Shown: positions 1 to 9,038, numbered from the stretch's first letter. The stretch is DNA of 64,000 nt from Clostridium simiarum (GCF_018919175.1 NZ_JAHLQL010000003.1:124001-188000); one strand, 5' to 3'. Numbers and translations: made by a program. The notes: generated by a model not told the origin, from the letters alone.

Positions 1-1870
1 AACTTGCTACAATATCCCCATCATATTCTACCAAGTAACTATTATAATCTGGATTTAAATAAAGATTTCCACAATCCACAGTTTCCATATTTACTCTATT
101 TTCACTCCTTAACCCCATTAATAGATCCAAAGAGGTTTTTGCACAGACCTCTCCATATCCCCAAATATTATTAGGATAAATCAAAGAAGGTCTGTTTCTT
201 CTAGCCCCTTTCAGTAAATAATATTTAAGTCTTTCTCCAAAAAGTAATGAATCCCTTCCTCTAACAATTCCCCATTCCATGAGTAAGGCAGCTATTCCCG
301 CAACTAAGGGTGCTGCCATAGATGTGCCACTTTTGCTATCAAAACCTCCTCCTGGAACTGCTGAAATTATTTCTTCTCCCGGAGAAACGATATCAGGTTT
401 TATAGCTCCTACGCTTTCCCCCCCTCTGCCAGAAAACCCAGATATATTGTTAGTTTTATAATCGTAACTTCCTACTGATATTACGTTTTTTACTGTAGCT
501 GGAATTCCTAAAGTGTTAAAAACATTAGGTTGTAAAAACTTAGTTCTAGGATTTAGCCCTTCTGCAATAGGGAGCCACATATCATACCTTCCCCTATAAT
601 CATTATCTAAAGTTATTCTTATATTCCACTCTCCTGCTGTTAGAAATTCACTATCTAAAGGCAATAAGCTAATGACAATTTCTCCGTTTATATCAAAAGG
701 TTTAGGTCCGGTGTAGTATACTATAGCTCTATCCCCGCCTATTTTACTATCTGTATATCCCGATAATACTTGCTTTTTACCTGTAGATTGAGCTGATGGA
801 TTAATAATCTCTATAGATATATCACTTAATATCTCTTTATATAATTGAATTATTACCCCACTTTCATCTGGTGAAATGTTTACACCTATATTTTGAATCT
901 CCCTAAGAACTCCTCCTACATGGTGGCTTGCTTGCCCCTCATTCCCTGCTGCCACTACGAAACTTATAGGTTCTAAGTTGGAAACAGTACTTATATATTG
1001 CTCTAGTATGCTACTACCATTATGAGCTCCATTATTAGTACTAAAGCTTAAATTAATAACCATAGGCTTATTAATTTCTGTCCTTTTATCTAATAAAAGC
1101 TTAATAGCCCTCATTATCTGACTACTTTGAGTATAATTCAAACTTCCTGGAGAAGTTATTTTAATCATAATAATAGAGCTATCATAGGCCGCACCATAAT
1201 AAATTCTATCTATATTCCCTCCTGCTGAAGCTATCCCAGCTACATGAGTTCCGTGTCCTACATCATCTCTATGTGGTATTATGTCATAAGGATTTGGTGA
1301 CTTTATAGCTTGATTTATCTCTTCTTTATTCCATCCTTTATTTAAAAATAAATCATAAATATACTCAATTCTTGTGTTACCTTCTCTATCCATAAAAGCA
1401 GGATGCCTATAATCTATTCCTGAATCTATAAAACCAATTACAACTCCTTTACCAGAAAGGTTATATATATCCCAAAGTTCATTAACACATGAACTTTTAT
1501 TTCCTCCTTGTGAGCTTATATATAAAAGTTGAGGAAGTTCTGCATAGCTTACTCCCTTTACCTGCGTTATCTTATCTATTTCAGATATTTTAAATGTTAT
1601 TATACCAAAGCCATAACCTAAATCCTCAAAGATTCCTCCTAATGCTTCAGTTGAACTTTGTACTTGAACCCTATTTTGTCCAAATAAGACCAAAAATTCA
1701 ATATAGCCTGGTTTAAATTTATCCATAGTAGATATCATAATTAACTTTTCCCTTAAGTCTAAAGGTACATTTAATAATAGCTGATTTAATCCTCCCAAAT
1801 TATTTGAAGCTTGTCTTAAATACTTTTTTTCATAAATTAACTTTTCTTTAATAAAAAGCCCCCCTAACAA
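1..1870 (-). CDS. Csp-like subtilisin family (S8) serine protease, C-terminus cut by window edge
   Basis: The reverse strand is open from 1885 to base 1 and encodes a subtilase. The triad is visible: Asp in GFIDSGID (about residue 149), His in GHGTHVAG (about 206) and Ser in GTSMAAP (about 517), with the oxyanion Asn in AAGNEG. About 200 residues resembling a beta-rich insertion lie between the Asn and the Ser, as in the jelly-roll-containing Csp proteases that process the spore cortex enzyme SleC in clostridia. No signal peptide is seen, as for Csp proteins. The start is unclear: there is no ATG in the first 40 codons. A TTG at 1870 is used here, but the best Shine-Dalgarno (GGGGGG, about 1857-1862) sits six bases before an ATT at 1852. 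A role in germination is inferred from family resemblance only; a general intracellular subtilase is possible. Confidence 0.85.
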   Translation of the reverse strand, partial: MLGGLFIKEKLIYEKKYLRQASNNLGGLNQLLLNVPLDLREKLIMISTMDKFKPGYIEFLVLFGQNRVQVQSSTEALGGIFEDLGYGFGIITFKISEIDKITQVKGVSYAELPQLLYISSQGGNKSSCVNELWDIYNLSGKGVVIGFIDSGIDYRHPAFMDREGNTRIEYIYDLFLNKGWNKEEINQAIKSPNPYDIIPHRDDVGHGTHVAGIASAGGNIDRIYYGAAYDSSIIMIKITSPGSLNYTQSSQIMRAIKLLLDKRTEINKPMVINLSFSTNNGAHNGSSILEQYISTVSNLEPISFVVAAGNEGQASHHVGGVLREIQNIGVNISPDESGVIIQLYKEILSDISIEIINPSAQSTGKKQVLSGYTDSKIGGDRAIVYYTGPKPFDINGEIVISLLPLDSEFLTAGEWNIRITLDNDYRGRYDMWLPIAEGLNPRTKFLQPNVFNTLGIPATVKNVISVGSYDYKTNNISGFSGRGGESVGAIKPDIVSPGEEIISAVPGGGFDSKSGTSMAAPLVAGIAALLMEWGIVRGRDSLLFGERLKYYLLKGARRNRPSLIYPNNIWGYGEVCAKTSLDLLMGLRSENRVNMETVDCGNLYLNPDYNSYLVEYDGDIVAS

Positions 1871-2036
1871 CTTCTTCCATATAAATTACTATTTGTATAT
1901 TTTATGATTCCTCTTTGTATTCTGTGAAAAAATCATTTATTTTAATATATAAAAACTTAGTTTTGTAATACTGGTTATTATATATTAAAATATAATTAAA
2001 ATAAAAATTTAATTATATTATAAGGAGAGAACTAAA

Positions 2037-3317
2037 TTGGAGCCTATATCTCAAGGTGAAAAGCTTAAATCATTAAGAATTTTATTAGGATTAAAACAAA
2101 AAGATCTAGTTGATGGGGATATAACTAGAGAATTTATAAGCATGGTGGAAAAAGATAAAAGGAGATTTAAAAAAGAAACCGCCATAACCGTAATGAATCG
2201 CATATTAGAATATTCAAAACAGAAAAATATACCTCTTAATCTAGATGAAGAATACCTTTCACGAAACGCCCTTGAAGATATTGAAAGATATTGTTCTTTA
2301 GCTATAGACAATGAGGCTACCTATGATGAGTGTCTAAATTTACTAAAGCTTTGTGATACTAATGGTTTAGAATATATAAAATATAAAATATACAAAAGAA
2401 TGGGAAATATAAAGCTTTCAGATAACAATTATAATGAAGCCTTTTTTAACTATATTTTATCTTATGAAGTTCTAAATACTACTGAGGCTACCGGAGAAAA
2501 ACCTTCTATCACCAATAATTTAGGAGTTTGTAAGTTTAAACTTATACAATATGATGAAGCTATTTTATATTTTAATAATGCCTTAGCACTATGTAATTTA
2601 ACTAATAACTATGATGTATATTATAAAGCCTTATTTAATTTATCTTTATGCTATTTAGAATTAGGTAAATTTGATGATGCTTTAACCCTGCTTCAAAAAT
2701 GCAAAAGAAAAATATCCCAGTCTAAAGATAATAGATTTTATACTAAAATTGTAATAAGTGAAGTAAATTGTTATGAATCAAAAAAAGAATATGATAAATG
2801 CATAGAAATTTATGAACAACTTGAGCATACAGCAGATAAAAAATTATTGGGCACTATATATAATAACTTAGCTCTTATGTATTTATATAAAAAGTGTCTA
2901 GAAAAAAGTGAAGAGTACTTTTCTAAATCCATTGAAATTAGAAAAGTTAATGATAAAAAACTATTATCTCATACCCTTATAGATAAAAGTTACTTATATT
3001 ATGAGCTAAAACAATATGACAATCTTATTTATACGATCAATAAGGGAATAGATCTTTGCAAAGAATATAACGATTATGTCTATTGGCTAAACGCTTTAAA
3101 ACAACTTGAAAAATTATATAAAAATGAAAATAATCTTATAGGACTTAAGAACACTTATATAGAAATGGTAACTTTATGTAAAATTAATAATATGGAAAAA
3201 ACCTTTATTTATGCCTTGAATAAACTTATATATATATCCATTGAATTAAAGGATTTTACTAAAGCAGCTCTATACAGCGAAGAGCTAAACTATTATGTAG
3301 AATCTCTCCAAACTTAA
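2037..3317 (+). CDS. HTH-XRE / TPR-repeat transcriptional regulator (RRNPP-like architecture)
   Basis: 426 residues. The N-terminal 65 residues form a Cro/C1-type helix-turn-helix (GEKLKSLRILLGLKQKDL, then a recognition-helix region). The rest is helical tetratricopeptide repeats with the usual spacing of Ala, Tyr and Gly (for example NNLGVCKFKLIQYDEAILYF, YNNLALMYLYKKCLEKSEEYF). This is the architecture of RRNPP regulators such as PlcR and NprR, which bind short imported peptides through the TPR domain. The start is TTG, five to ten bases after AAGGAGA at about 2022-2028. No short propeptide gene lies beside it; the gene is alone on its strand, divergent from the protease. Peptide control is therefore an inference. 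Confidence 0.85.
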   Translation: MEPISQGEKLKSLRILLGLKQKDLVDGDITREFISMVEKDKRRFKKETAITVMNRILEYSKQKNIPLNLDEEYLSRNALEDIERYCSLAIDNEATYDECLNLLKLCDTNGLEYIKYKIYKRMGNIKLSDNNYNEAFFNYILSYEVLNTTEATGEKPSITNNLGVCKFKLIQYDEAILYFNNALALCNLTNNYDVYYKALFNLSLCYLELGKFDDALTLLQKCKRKISQSKDNRFYTKIVISEVNCYESKKEYDKCIEIYEQLEHTADKKLLGTIYNNLALMYLYKKCLEKSEEYFSKSIEIRKVNDKKLLSHTLIDKSYLYYELKQYDNLIYTINKGIDLCKEYNDYVYWLNALKQLEKLYKNENNLIGLKNTYIEMVTLCKINNMEKTFIYALNKLIYISIELKDFTKAALYSEELNYYVESLQT

Positions 3318-3372
3318 AACTGTCTCAATATTGGGACTTTTATTTCTATTCACCATAAAAGATTATATACAA

Positions 3373-3420
3373 AATAAGAAATAAACACATTCCATTTATT
3401 GAAAGTGTTTATTTCTTATT
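3373..3420. terminator. Bidirectional terminator hairpin
   Basis: A perfect 16-bp inverted repeat (arms 3373-3388 and 3405-3420, 16-base loop) lies between the convergent HTH/TPR gene and the regulator ending at 3449. The arms are rich in A and T, so a U-rich tail exists in both directions. Confidence 0.8.
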
Positions 3421-3448
3421 CTTATCTTTATTTACTCATAACTAATTA

Positions 3449-4144
3449 TTAAAGTTTTATCTCTAATCTATCCAACTTACCTACAACTCTTATATCCTTT
3501 ATTTGTACAGTTTCTGTCTTTAAATTAACTTTATTACTTAGTAATAAAGCTTTAGTGTTATCTAACCTTTTTATTTGTCTTATTACTCTTTCACCATTTA
3601 ATTCTATAAGACAAATGGAGTTATTTTCCACATCCTTTAAAGAATGGCAAAAGGCTAAGTCACCTTTTCCTATTCTAAAACCTACCATGTCATCATTTTC
3701 AATTTCTATGAAAAAAACTCGATCTTGAGAGTAGCCCTCAATCTTATTAGACATTACTGGCATCTTTTTATGTCCTAAAACTCTATTCATAGCGTAATTA
3801 AAAATGGGTACATTTTTTAGAACATCTCCAAAAGCTTCACTCCATACCTCTTGAACTTCTTCTTTAACTTTATTCTTTTTACTAGTTGATTTCTCTTCAC
3901 TATAAGCTTTAGTGCTACTTTTCTCTTCTTTTAATGCCTCTTCATCAAAAGACATACTTATATCATTTATATCTTTATTTAAAACTTTAGATATCCTAGC
4001 AATAAGATTTTCATTTATTATCTTCTTACCCATTTCTAAATCATTTATAAAGCTTTCTGCAACTCCTAGCTTCTTTGATAACTGCTTTTGAGTCATGTTT
4101 GCTTCTAATCTAGCTTTTTTAATCTTTTCCCCAACTCTACTCAC
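3449..4144 (-). CDS. HTH-XRE regulator with LexA/S24-like C-terminal domain lacking the catalytic serine
   Basis: 231 residues. Residues 1-62 are a clear HTH (MTQKQLSKKLGVAESFINDLE). A charged, Lys/Ser/Glu-rich linker (about 70-95) follows. The C-terminal half resembles the beta-fold of S24 peptidases (LexA, CI): GDLAFCHSL..., ICLIELNGERVIRQIKRL. In S24 enzymes the serine lies in a DSM motif; here the aligned stretch reads NDDM, so self-cleavage is not expected although the IKRL lysine is kept. It is the last gene of a three-gene minus-strand operon (cyclophilin, DUF3783 protein, this gene). The GTG start is one base after the stop of the preceding gene, suggesting translational coupling. Targets are unknown. 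Confidence 0.8.
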   Translation of the reverse strand: MSRVGEKIKKARLEANMTQKQLSKKLGVAESFINDLEMGKKIINENLIARISKVLNKDINDISMSFDEEALKEEKSSTKAYSEEKSTSKKNKVKEEVQEVWSEAFGDVLKNVPIFNYAMNRVLGHKKMPVMSNKIEGYSQDRVFFIEIENDDMVGFRIGKGDLAFCHSLKDVENNSICLIELNGERVIRQIKRLDNTKALLLSNKVNLKTETVQIKDIRVVGKLDRLEIKL

Positions 4145-4145
4145 T

Positions 4146-4520
4146 TTAGTTTCTTCCTTTCTCCTGTTGCATCTTTTTATACCATTCTCTCTCTTCTATA
4201 AGGTGCTCCATTAGATAATCAAATGTCCACTCCTTTGAAGTATCAGTAACCACTGCTAGTATAGGCGCTTTCCCTATAGTAGCTCTTATTATCTTTATAA
4301 TCTTATCTAACTCTTCATCACTAAAGCCGTTAAACAAAATTACCTTCTCTTCTGGAAGCTTTTTATCTCTTTTTTCTCCTTCAGCACCTTCTATTATCTG
4401 TTCTATTTTTTTATGTGATATTTCTGTAGTTATCACCCTATATTCTATATTGGACATTTTAAATACTTCTAAGTCCTTCTCTTCCAAACCATAAGATAAA
4501 ATCATTTTATTATTTATCAT
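4146..4520 (-). CDS. DUF3783 domain-containing protein
   Basis: 124 residues. The sequence matches the DUF3783 family: a short N-terminal alpha/beta part, then LPEEKVILFNGFSDEELDKIIKIIRA and an APILAVVTDTSKEWTFDYLMEHLIEEREW segment. The function of the family is not established. It has no signal peptide or membrane segment, so it is cytoplasmic. It sits 35 bases downstream of the cyclophilin gene and one base upstream of the regulator gene, so the three are probably co-transcribed and co-inherited. The ATG follows a GAGGAGAAGG-type ribosome site. Confidence 0.8.
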   Translation of the reverse strand: MINNKMILSYGLEEKDLEVFKMSNIEYRVITTEISHKKIEQIIEGAEGEKRDKKLPEEKVILFNGFSDEELDKIIKIIRATIGKAPILAVVTDTSKEWTFDYLMEHLIEEREWYKKMQQEKGRN

Positions 4521-4555
4521 GACCTTCTCCTCTCAAAATTCATTTTAACTATATT

Positions 4556-5071
4556 TTATGCCTCTTCAGGTTCATCGTATTTTACCCCAAAGGTATCGAC
4601 TGTGACTTTCTTCATTACTTGATCCTCATATGGTTTATCCCTAAAGTCTCGTTTAGCTTTTACAACCTTATCCACATGATTCATGCCTTCTACAACTTTT
4701 CCAAAAGCTGCATACTGTCTATCAAGATGCGGTGCGTTTTCTACCATTATAAAAAATTGACTACCGGCAGAATCAAAATGAGCAGATCTAGCCATTGATA
4801 TAACTCCCTTTTCATGCTTTAAGTCATTTTTAAATCCATTAGCCGCAAATTCTCCCTTTATACTATATCCAGGACCTCCCATCCCTGTTCCATCAGGGCA
4901 TCCCCCTTGGATCATAAATCCAGGTATTACCCTGTGGAAAATAAGTCCATCATAAAATCCTTTATCTACTAATGATACAAAGTTTCTAACTGTATTAGGT
5001 GCTATTTCTGGAAATAACTCTATCTTAATTATTTCACCATTATTAAGTTCTATTGTTACTATAGGGTTCAT
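4556..5071 (-). CDS. Cyclophilin-type peptidyl-prolyl cis-trans isomerase
   Basis: 171 residues, a single cyclophilin domain filling the protein. Hallmarks: FHRVIPGFMIQGG (catalytic Arg about residue 47), the MARSAHFDSAGSQFFI stretch that lines the proline pocket, and HLDRQYAAFGKV. There is no signal peptide, so it should act on proline bonds in cytoplasmic proteins. The ATG has a strong AAAGGAGG site. It is the first gene of the operon with the DUF3783 protein and the HTH regulator, which gives no obvious substrate. Confidence 0.93.
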   Translation of the reverse strand: MNPIVTIELNNGEIIKIELFPEIAPNTVRNFVSLVDKGFYDGLIFHRVIPGFMIQGGCPDGTGMGGPGYSIKGEFAANGFKNDLKHEKGVISMARSAHFDSAGSQFFIMVENAPHLDRQYAAFGKVVEGMNHVDKVVKAKRDFRDKPYEDQVMKKVTVDTFGVKYDEPEEA

Positions 5072-5204
5072 GAATTCTTCCTCCTTTAAACTTGAGTAAT
5101 ATAATGAGAATTACTATTATTATAACCCTTATCACATAAAATTCTCAATATTATATTCATTATTTGTAAAGCTCGAATTTAAAGAAATAAAATAATACTC
5201 TTAA

Positions 5205-5239
5205 AAAACAAAATAGATGGGTATTAACCCCATCTATTT
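5205..5239 (-). terminator. Rho-independent terminator of the STAS-like gene
   Basis: An 11-bp hairpin (arms 5211-5221 and 5229-5239) is followed on the minus strand by TTTTGTTTTTT. It lies about 110 bases after the stop of the gene at 5349. Confidence 0.75.
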
Positions 5240-5348
5240 AATATGCAGTATCTCATATAAAAATATCTACTACACTATCTCCTACTCATTAATTCAATAT
5301 CTTATTATAAAGTAAAGTTTTTATAATATAATTATAATCCGTAGGATT

Positions 5349-5615
5349 TTAAAATGCAGTTCCTAAAAGAACTCTTCTTAAATCCCTAGTATTTGATAAG
5401 TTTTTAACATCAACATTTGCAGCAATATAGTCTCTTCCTTCACTATTAATAAGGTCTGTAAATAAACAGCATAGAAATGAAGTTGATACTTTATCTATAT
5501 CAGAAAAATCTAACATTATAGGTGCTCCAATGTGTTGTTTAATGTATTCCCTTAATACTATAGCATCCTCATTTTCAAAGTTAGTCCCAATAATATCTTT
5601 TACTTTAATATTCAT
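5349..5615 (-). CDS. STAS-like domain protein (DUF4325)
   Basis: 88 residues. It matches the small STAS-like DUF4325 family: an N-terminal IKVKDIIGTNF.NEDAIVLREYI segment, then IMLDFSDIDKVSTSFLCCLF, which has the shape of the STAS strand-helix that carries the phosphorylated Ser/Thr in anti-anti-sigma factors. In other genomes such proteins are found with ATPase or kinase partners or in defence loci; none is next to it here. It is monocistronic, with AAGAGGTG before the ATG and its own terminator. Function unknown. Confidence 0.75.
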   Translation of the reverse strand: MNIKVKDIIGTNFENEDAIVLREYIKQHIGAPIMLDFSDIDKVSTSFLCCLFTDLINSEGRDYIAANVDVKNLSNTRDLRRVLLGTAF

Positions 5616-5639
5616 AATAAGACACCTCTTTTAATCATT

Positions 5640-5881
5640 TTTTAAATTTTCAATCAATTCTCTTTATACTAATAATATATCAAACAGTTAAAATATTGTC
5701 AACACTTTAACAAAGTTTTTTTGCAAAAAAATTATCTATGATTTCCCACCTTATTTTATTTTAAAATTGTATTTAACATATCTTTAATTTTAATTCATTA
5801 AAAAACAGTGCTATTAATGAATCAGTACTGAAATTCTTAAAACACCATAACTAAAAATATTTTAATGTATGTATAACAACA
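5640..5881. other. AT-rich intergenic stretch with no recognised feature
   Basis: Together with the hairpin at 5882-5924 this fills the 330 bases between the STAS-like gene and murI. I see no open frame with a ribosome site, no RNA motif and no long repeat. The promoter of the STAS-like gene should lie at the 5640-5700 end. Confidence 0.5.
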
Positions 5882-5924
5882 TTAAAAAGTGTAACTTAAA
5901 GATTTCTCAACTTACACTTTTTAA
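5882..5924. terminator. Terminator hairpin after murI
   Basis: A 13-bp inverted repeat (arms 5882-5894 and 5912-5924), 22 bases past the murI stop. The arms start with TTAAAAA, giving a U-rich end on the minus strand. Confidence 0.7.
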
Positions 5925-5945
5925 TTTATTTATACAACCTATTTA

Positions 5946-6731
5946 CTAAATTTCTAATAACCTATAACTTAAATCTATTATCCTAGACTCTTCACTAGAA
6001 TTTAGGATCTCCACTCTTCCCTTTTTCCCAGAATCATTAACCATATGCTTTTCAGTTAATCTTCTCTTAAGTTCTTTTGCCGTACCTTTGCTACCATCTA
6101 TTACAGGTATGCCTGCACCAAAAATAGATATTATTTCTTTTTTTATAAAAGGGTAATGAGTACATCCTAAAACTATAGAGGATATATCCTCACTTATATA
6201 AGTTTTAAATTTATCTTTTAAATAATCATTTATATCTTTTCCTTCAAAAATACCCCTTTCTATCATTTCTACCAATCCAGGACAAGGTATAGGCACTATT
6301 TCTAGATTCGGTCCGCATTTAGCAACTAAATTATTGAACTTTTTTTCAGCAAGAGTTATAGGTGTTCCCATTATTAATATTTTTCCCTTTTTATACAAAC
6401 TTACAGCAGGCTTTAATGCAGGTTCTATACCAATTATAGGTACCTCTTTATATTTACATCTTAAGTCATCTACTGCAGCACTAGTAGCTGTGTTACATGC
6501 AACTACAATAGCTTTACTTCCTTTAGATAACAATATTTCTATAGCCTTAAATGTTAAATTCTTTATATCCTCTACCTCTCTCACTCCATAGGGTGCATTC
6601 TTTGAATCTCCAAAATATATGTAATTTTCTTGAGGCATGAGGTCTATTGCTTTTTTTAGTACACTAAGTCCCCCAACACCACTATCAAAAAAACCTATTG
6701 GTTTATTTTTACTAGAAAAACCTGCCTCCAT
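5946..6731 (-). CDS. murI: Glutamate racemase
   Basis: 261 residues, normal for MurI, which converts L- to D-glutamate for peptidoglycan synthesis in the cytoplasm. Both catalytic cysteines are present: VVACNTATSAA (about residue 80) and GCTHYPF (about 190). The N-terminal GFFDSGVGGLSVL and the FGDSKNAPYG motif are typical. The frame is open to a TTG at 6740, but GAGGAG directly abuts that codon; it is nine bases before the ATG at 6731, which is taken as the start. Single-gene unit with a terminator downstream. Confidence 0.95.
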   Translation of the reverse strand: MEAGFSSKNKPIGFFDSGVGGLSVLKKAIDLMPQENYIYFGDSKNAPYGVREVEDIKNLTFKAIEILLSKGSKAIVVACNTATSAAVDDLRCKYKEVPIIGIEPALKPAVSLYKKGKILIMGTPITLAEKKFNNLVAKCGPNLEIVPIPCPGLVEMIERGIFEGKDINDYLKDKFKTYISEDISSIVLGCTHYPFIKKEIISIFGAGIPVIDGSKGTAKELKRRLTEKHMVNDSGKKGRVEILNSSEESRIIDLSYRLLEI

Positions 6732-6850
6732 TGTTAACAACTCCTCTTCTTAATTGAATATTAAAATTTCGATGCATGAAAGTATTTCCATGTAAAACTA
6801 TCATATGTATACATTTCAAATTATGAAAGTACTAAAATTATCTCATAATA

Positions 6851-6879
6851 TTGACATAAAAAATTCATTGTAATAGAAT
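6851..6879 (+). promoter_or_regulatory. SigA-type promoter of the glutamine synthetase gene
   Basis: TTGACA at 6851-6856 and TAGAAT at 6874-6879 with a 17-base spacer. It implies a 5' leader of about 125 bases before the coding sequence at 7013. Confidence 0.75.
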
Positions 6880-6977
6880 TTCTTTATATTTTTATTATAA
6901 TGAATTTTATTATTTATTCTATTTATAATAATATTATTCTTATAAGCTTTTGTCTATTCTAAAAAGAAAGGATGTGA

Positions 6978-7016
6978 ATGTCTTACCTTAAATTAAGGCA
7001 CAGACAAATTTTATGA
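6978..7016 (+). CDS. 12-codon leader ORF overlapping the glutamine synthetase start
   Basis: An ATG at 6978, preceded by GAAAGGA five bases upstream, opens a frame MSYLKLRHRQIL that stops at TGA 7014-7016. The stop overlaps the ATG of the next gene (ATGA at 7013-7016). The downstream gene has no convincing ribosome site of its own, so its translation is probably coupled to this leader. The product is short and basic and resembles nothing I recognise. It could be a regulatory leader peptide or simply a translation-coupling device. Confidence 0.5.
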   Translation: MSYLKLRHRQIL

Positions 7017-8914
7017 ATAACGAACTTATATTTGTAGTACCAGAAAGTTCACACAATGAAGCTTCTTTAAAGAGTTTACTTGCTAAACATCCAGAAATAA
7101 GATTTGTATCTTTAGTAGGTATTGATCTTGCAGGCAATGATACTGATGAGAGAATTCCAATAAAATTATTTTTAGATGATTTAGATACCTTTTTACATGG
7201 CCCAGCGGCTCAAACTGATGGTTCTTCAGTTGTTTTACCTGGAATAGCTACTTTGAACAACGCTAAAATCGATATGATAGCAGACTTAAATTGTAATTGG
7301 TTTATAGACTATAACTATGAAAACCTTGATCCTATCTCTAAAAAACCTATCGGAACCCTTAGAATACCTTGCTTTTTATACCATGATGGAAATCCTGTAG
7401 ACTCACGTCATACACTTAAACGATCTATTGAATACTTTAAAACTATGTTATTAGAACTATTTTCTAACCATCCAGAAAGCCTCTCCTATTACGGAGTAAC
7501 CCTTGAAGATATTGATGATATAACAATTACCGCTGCTACTGAATTAGAATTTTGGGTTAAAACCCCTAATGATAAAGCTGAAATAGAAGAATTATCTACA
7601 TCTCAAGTACTTCATGAACAATATTGGACTAGAACAAAAGGTTCTGTTAGAACTGCACTAGAGCAAAGCTTAATGCTTATGGAATCTTATGGATTAGAAC
7701 CAGAAATGGGGCATAAAGAAGTAGGCGGTGTCAAAGCAAAAATTGATGAATCAGGAAAGCTTACTCATATAATGGAACAAATGGAGATAGATTGGAGATT
7801 TTCCAATGCTATTCAAGCAGCTGATAATGAACTATTAGTTAGAAATCTAGTAAAAGAAACCTTTAGAAGAAATGGTCTTGAAGTTACATTCTTAGCAAAA
7901 CCTATTGATGGAGTGGCTGGAAGTGGTGAACACGTTCACGTTGGTGTAGCTCTAAAATTGAAAAATGGAAATATTATAAATTTATTTACTCCTAACAAAA
8001 AACATTTTTTAAGCTCCATAGGCTATGGAGCTCTTATGGGGATCCTTAAAAACTACGAGATAATAAATCCATTTATCTCAGCTACTAACGACTCCTTTAG
8101 AAGGTTGAAACCAGGCTTTGAAGCTCCTGTTTGCATAGTTACTTCTTTAGGCGTAAACGTAGAGGTTCCTTCTAGAAATAGAACTATTTTAATAGCTCTT
8201 ATAAGAGATATGCAAAACCCTTTAGCTACAAGATTTGAGCTACGTTCTCCTAATCCTCATACAAATACTTATCTTGCAATATCAGTTTTATACATGAGTA
8301 TGATTGACGGAATAAAATATGCTTTAGTACATAATAAAAGTGAAGATGAACTATTAAAAGAGCTTTCAAAAGCTCCAGGAGAAGATTCAGTTTATTTAGA
8401 AAAAGAAAGAGCTTATAGAACTGAAGAAGATGTATTTGAGTTTTTTTCTGAAGAAGAGAGAAGTAAATACTTTGGTAAAGCTCCAGCCACAGTTTATGAA
8501 AACTTGCATGCCTTTGATATATACTTAGATAAATTACAAACGCTAAAAGCTGGAGATGTATTTAATGATGCTCTCATAAATAGCTTTAAGATAGCCGTAA
8601 TAGAAAGATGGGTTACTGAAATTAAAAATAGAATAATAAACAATTACATGGATGAAATAAGATCTGCTAAAATGCTTCACAGCTTAGATAAGGCTCTAGA
8701 TTTAGATGTAACAAACTGGATGGCTATAAATGAATTAAGACATTACATAATGAAAGATACTTATGCACATAAAGGGGTATTTACAAAAATAAAAGAGGCT
8801 ATAGCTTCCGAAAAATACGAAAAAGTATCAGCCTTGCAATTAGAATTAGATGAAAAAATGACTATATTAAGAAACCTATATAATAGTTACAGAAAAAATT
8901 TGTTAGATATCTAA
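7013..8914 (+). CDS. Glutamine synthetase family protein (long form, 633 aa)
   Basis: 633 residues, longer than the usual 440-470 of type I GlnA and shorter than the ~700 of type III. The catalytic core is visible: the ATELEFWV strand, a GSGEHVHVG motif (about 302-310, the NGSGMHxH position of GlnA), a RNRTILIALIRDM stretch, and RFELRSPNPHTNTYL (about 405-420). The C-terminal ~150 residues are helical and lack a GlnA counterpart. It probably ligates ammonia to glutamate, but gamma-glutamyl ligation of another amine cannot be excluded. It is monocistronic, with its own promoter at 6851 and a leader ORF overlapping the start codon. Confidence 0.85.
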   Translation: MNNELIFVVPESSHNEASLKSLLAKHPEIRFVSLVGIDLAGNDTDERIPIKLFLDDLDTFLHGPAAQTDGSSVVLPGIATLNNAKIDMIADLNCNWFIDYNYENLDPISKKPIGTLRIPCFLYHDGNPVDSRHTLKRSIEYFKTMLLELFSNHPESLSYYGVTLEDIDDITITAATELEFWVKTPNDKAEIEELSTSQVLHEQYWTRTKGSVRTALEQSLMLMESYGLEPEMGHKEVGGVKAKIDESGKLTHIMEQMEIDWRFSNAIQAADNELLVRNLVKETFRRNGLEVTFLAKPIDGVAGSGEHVHVGVALKLKNGNIINLFTPNKKHFLSSIGYGALMGILKNYEIINPFISATNDSFRRLKPGFEAPVCIVTSLGVNVEVPSRNRTILIALIRDMQNPLATRFELRSPNPHTNTYLAISVLYMSMIDGIKYALVHNKSEDELLKELSKAPGEDSVYLEKERAYRTEEDVFEFFSEEERSKYFGKAPATVYENLHAFDIYLDKLQTLKAGDVFNDALINSFKIAVIERWVTEIKNRIINNYMDEIRSAKMLHSLDKALDLDVTNWMAINELRHYIMKDTYAHKGVFTKIKEAIASEKYEKVSALQLELDEKMTILRNLYNSYRKNLLDI

Positions 8915-8956
8915 CGTAAAGAAACAAATAAACTGTAACATTTAATTTAAAACCAC

Positions 8957-9008
8957 ACTTCATATCTAAAAAGTTTTGATCTAGTACTCTCCTTTTTAGA
9001 TATGAAGT
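8957..9008. terminator. Bidirectional terminator between convergent genes
   Basis: A perfect 17-bp inverted repeat (arms 8957-8973 and 8992-9008) separates the glutamine synthetase and chemoreceptor genes. Confidence 0.75.
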
Positions 9009-9038
9009 TAATTACAATTTATAGTTTTCTCTTACATA

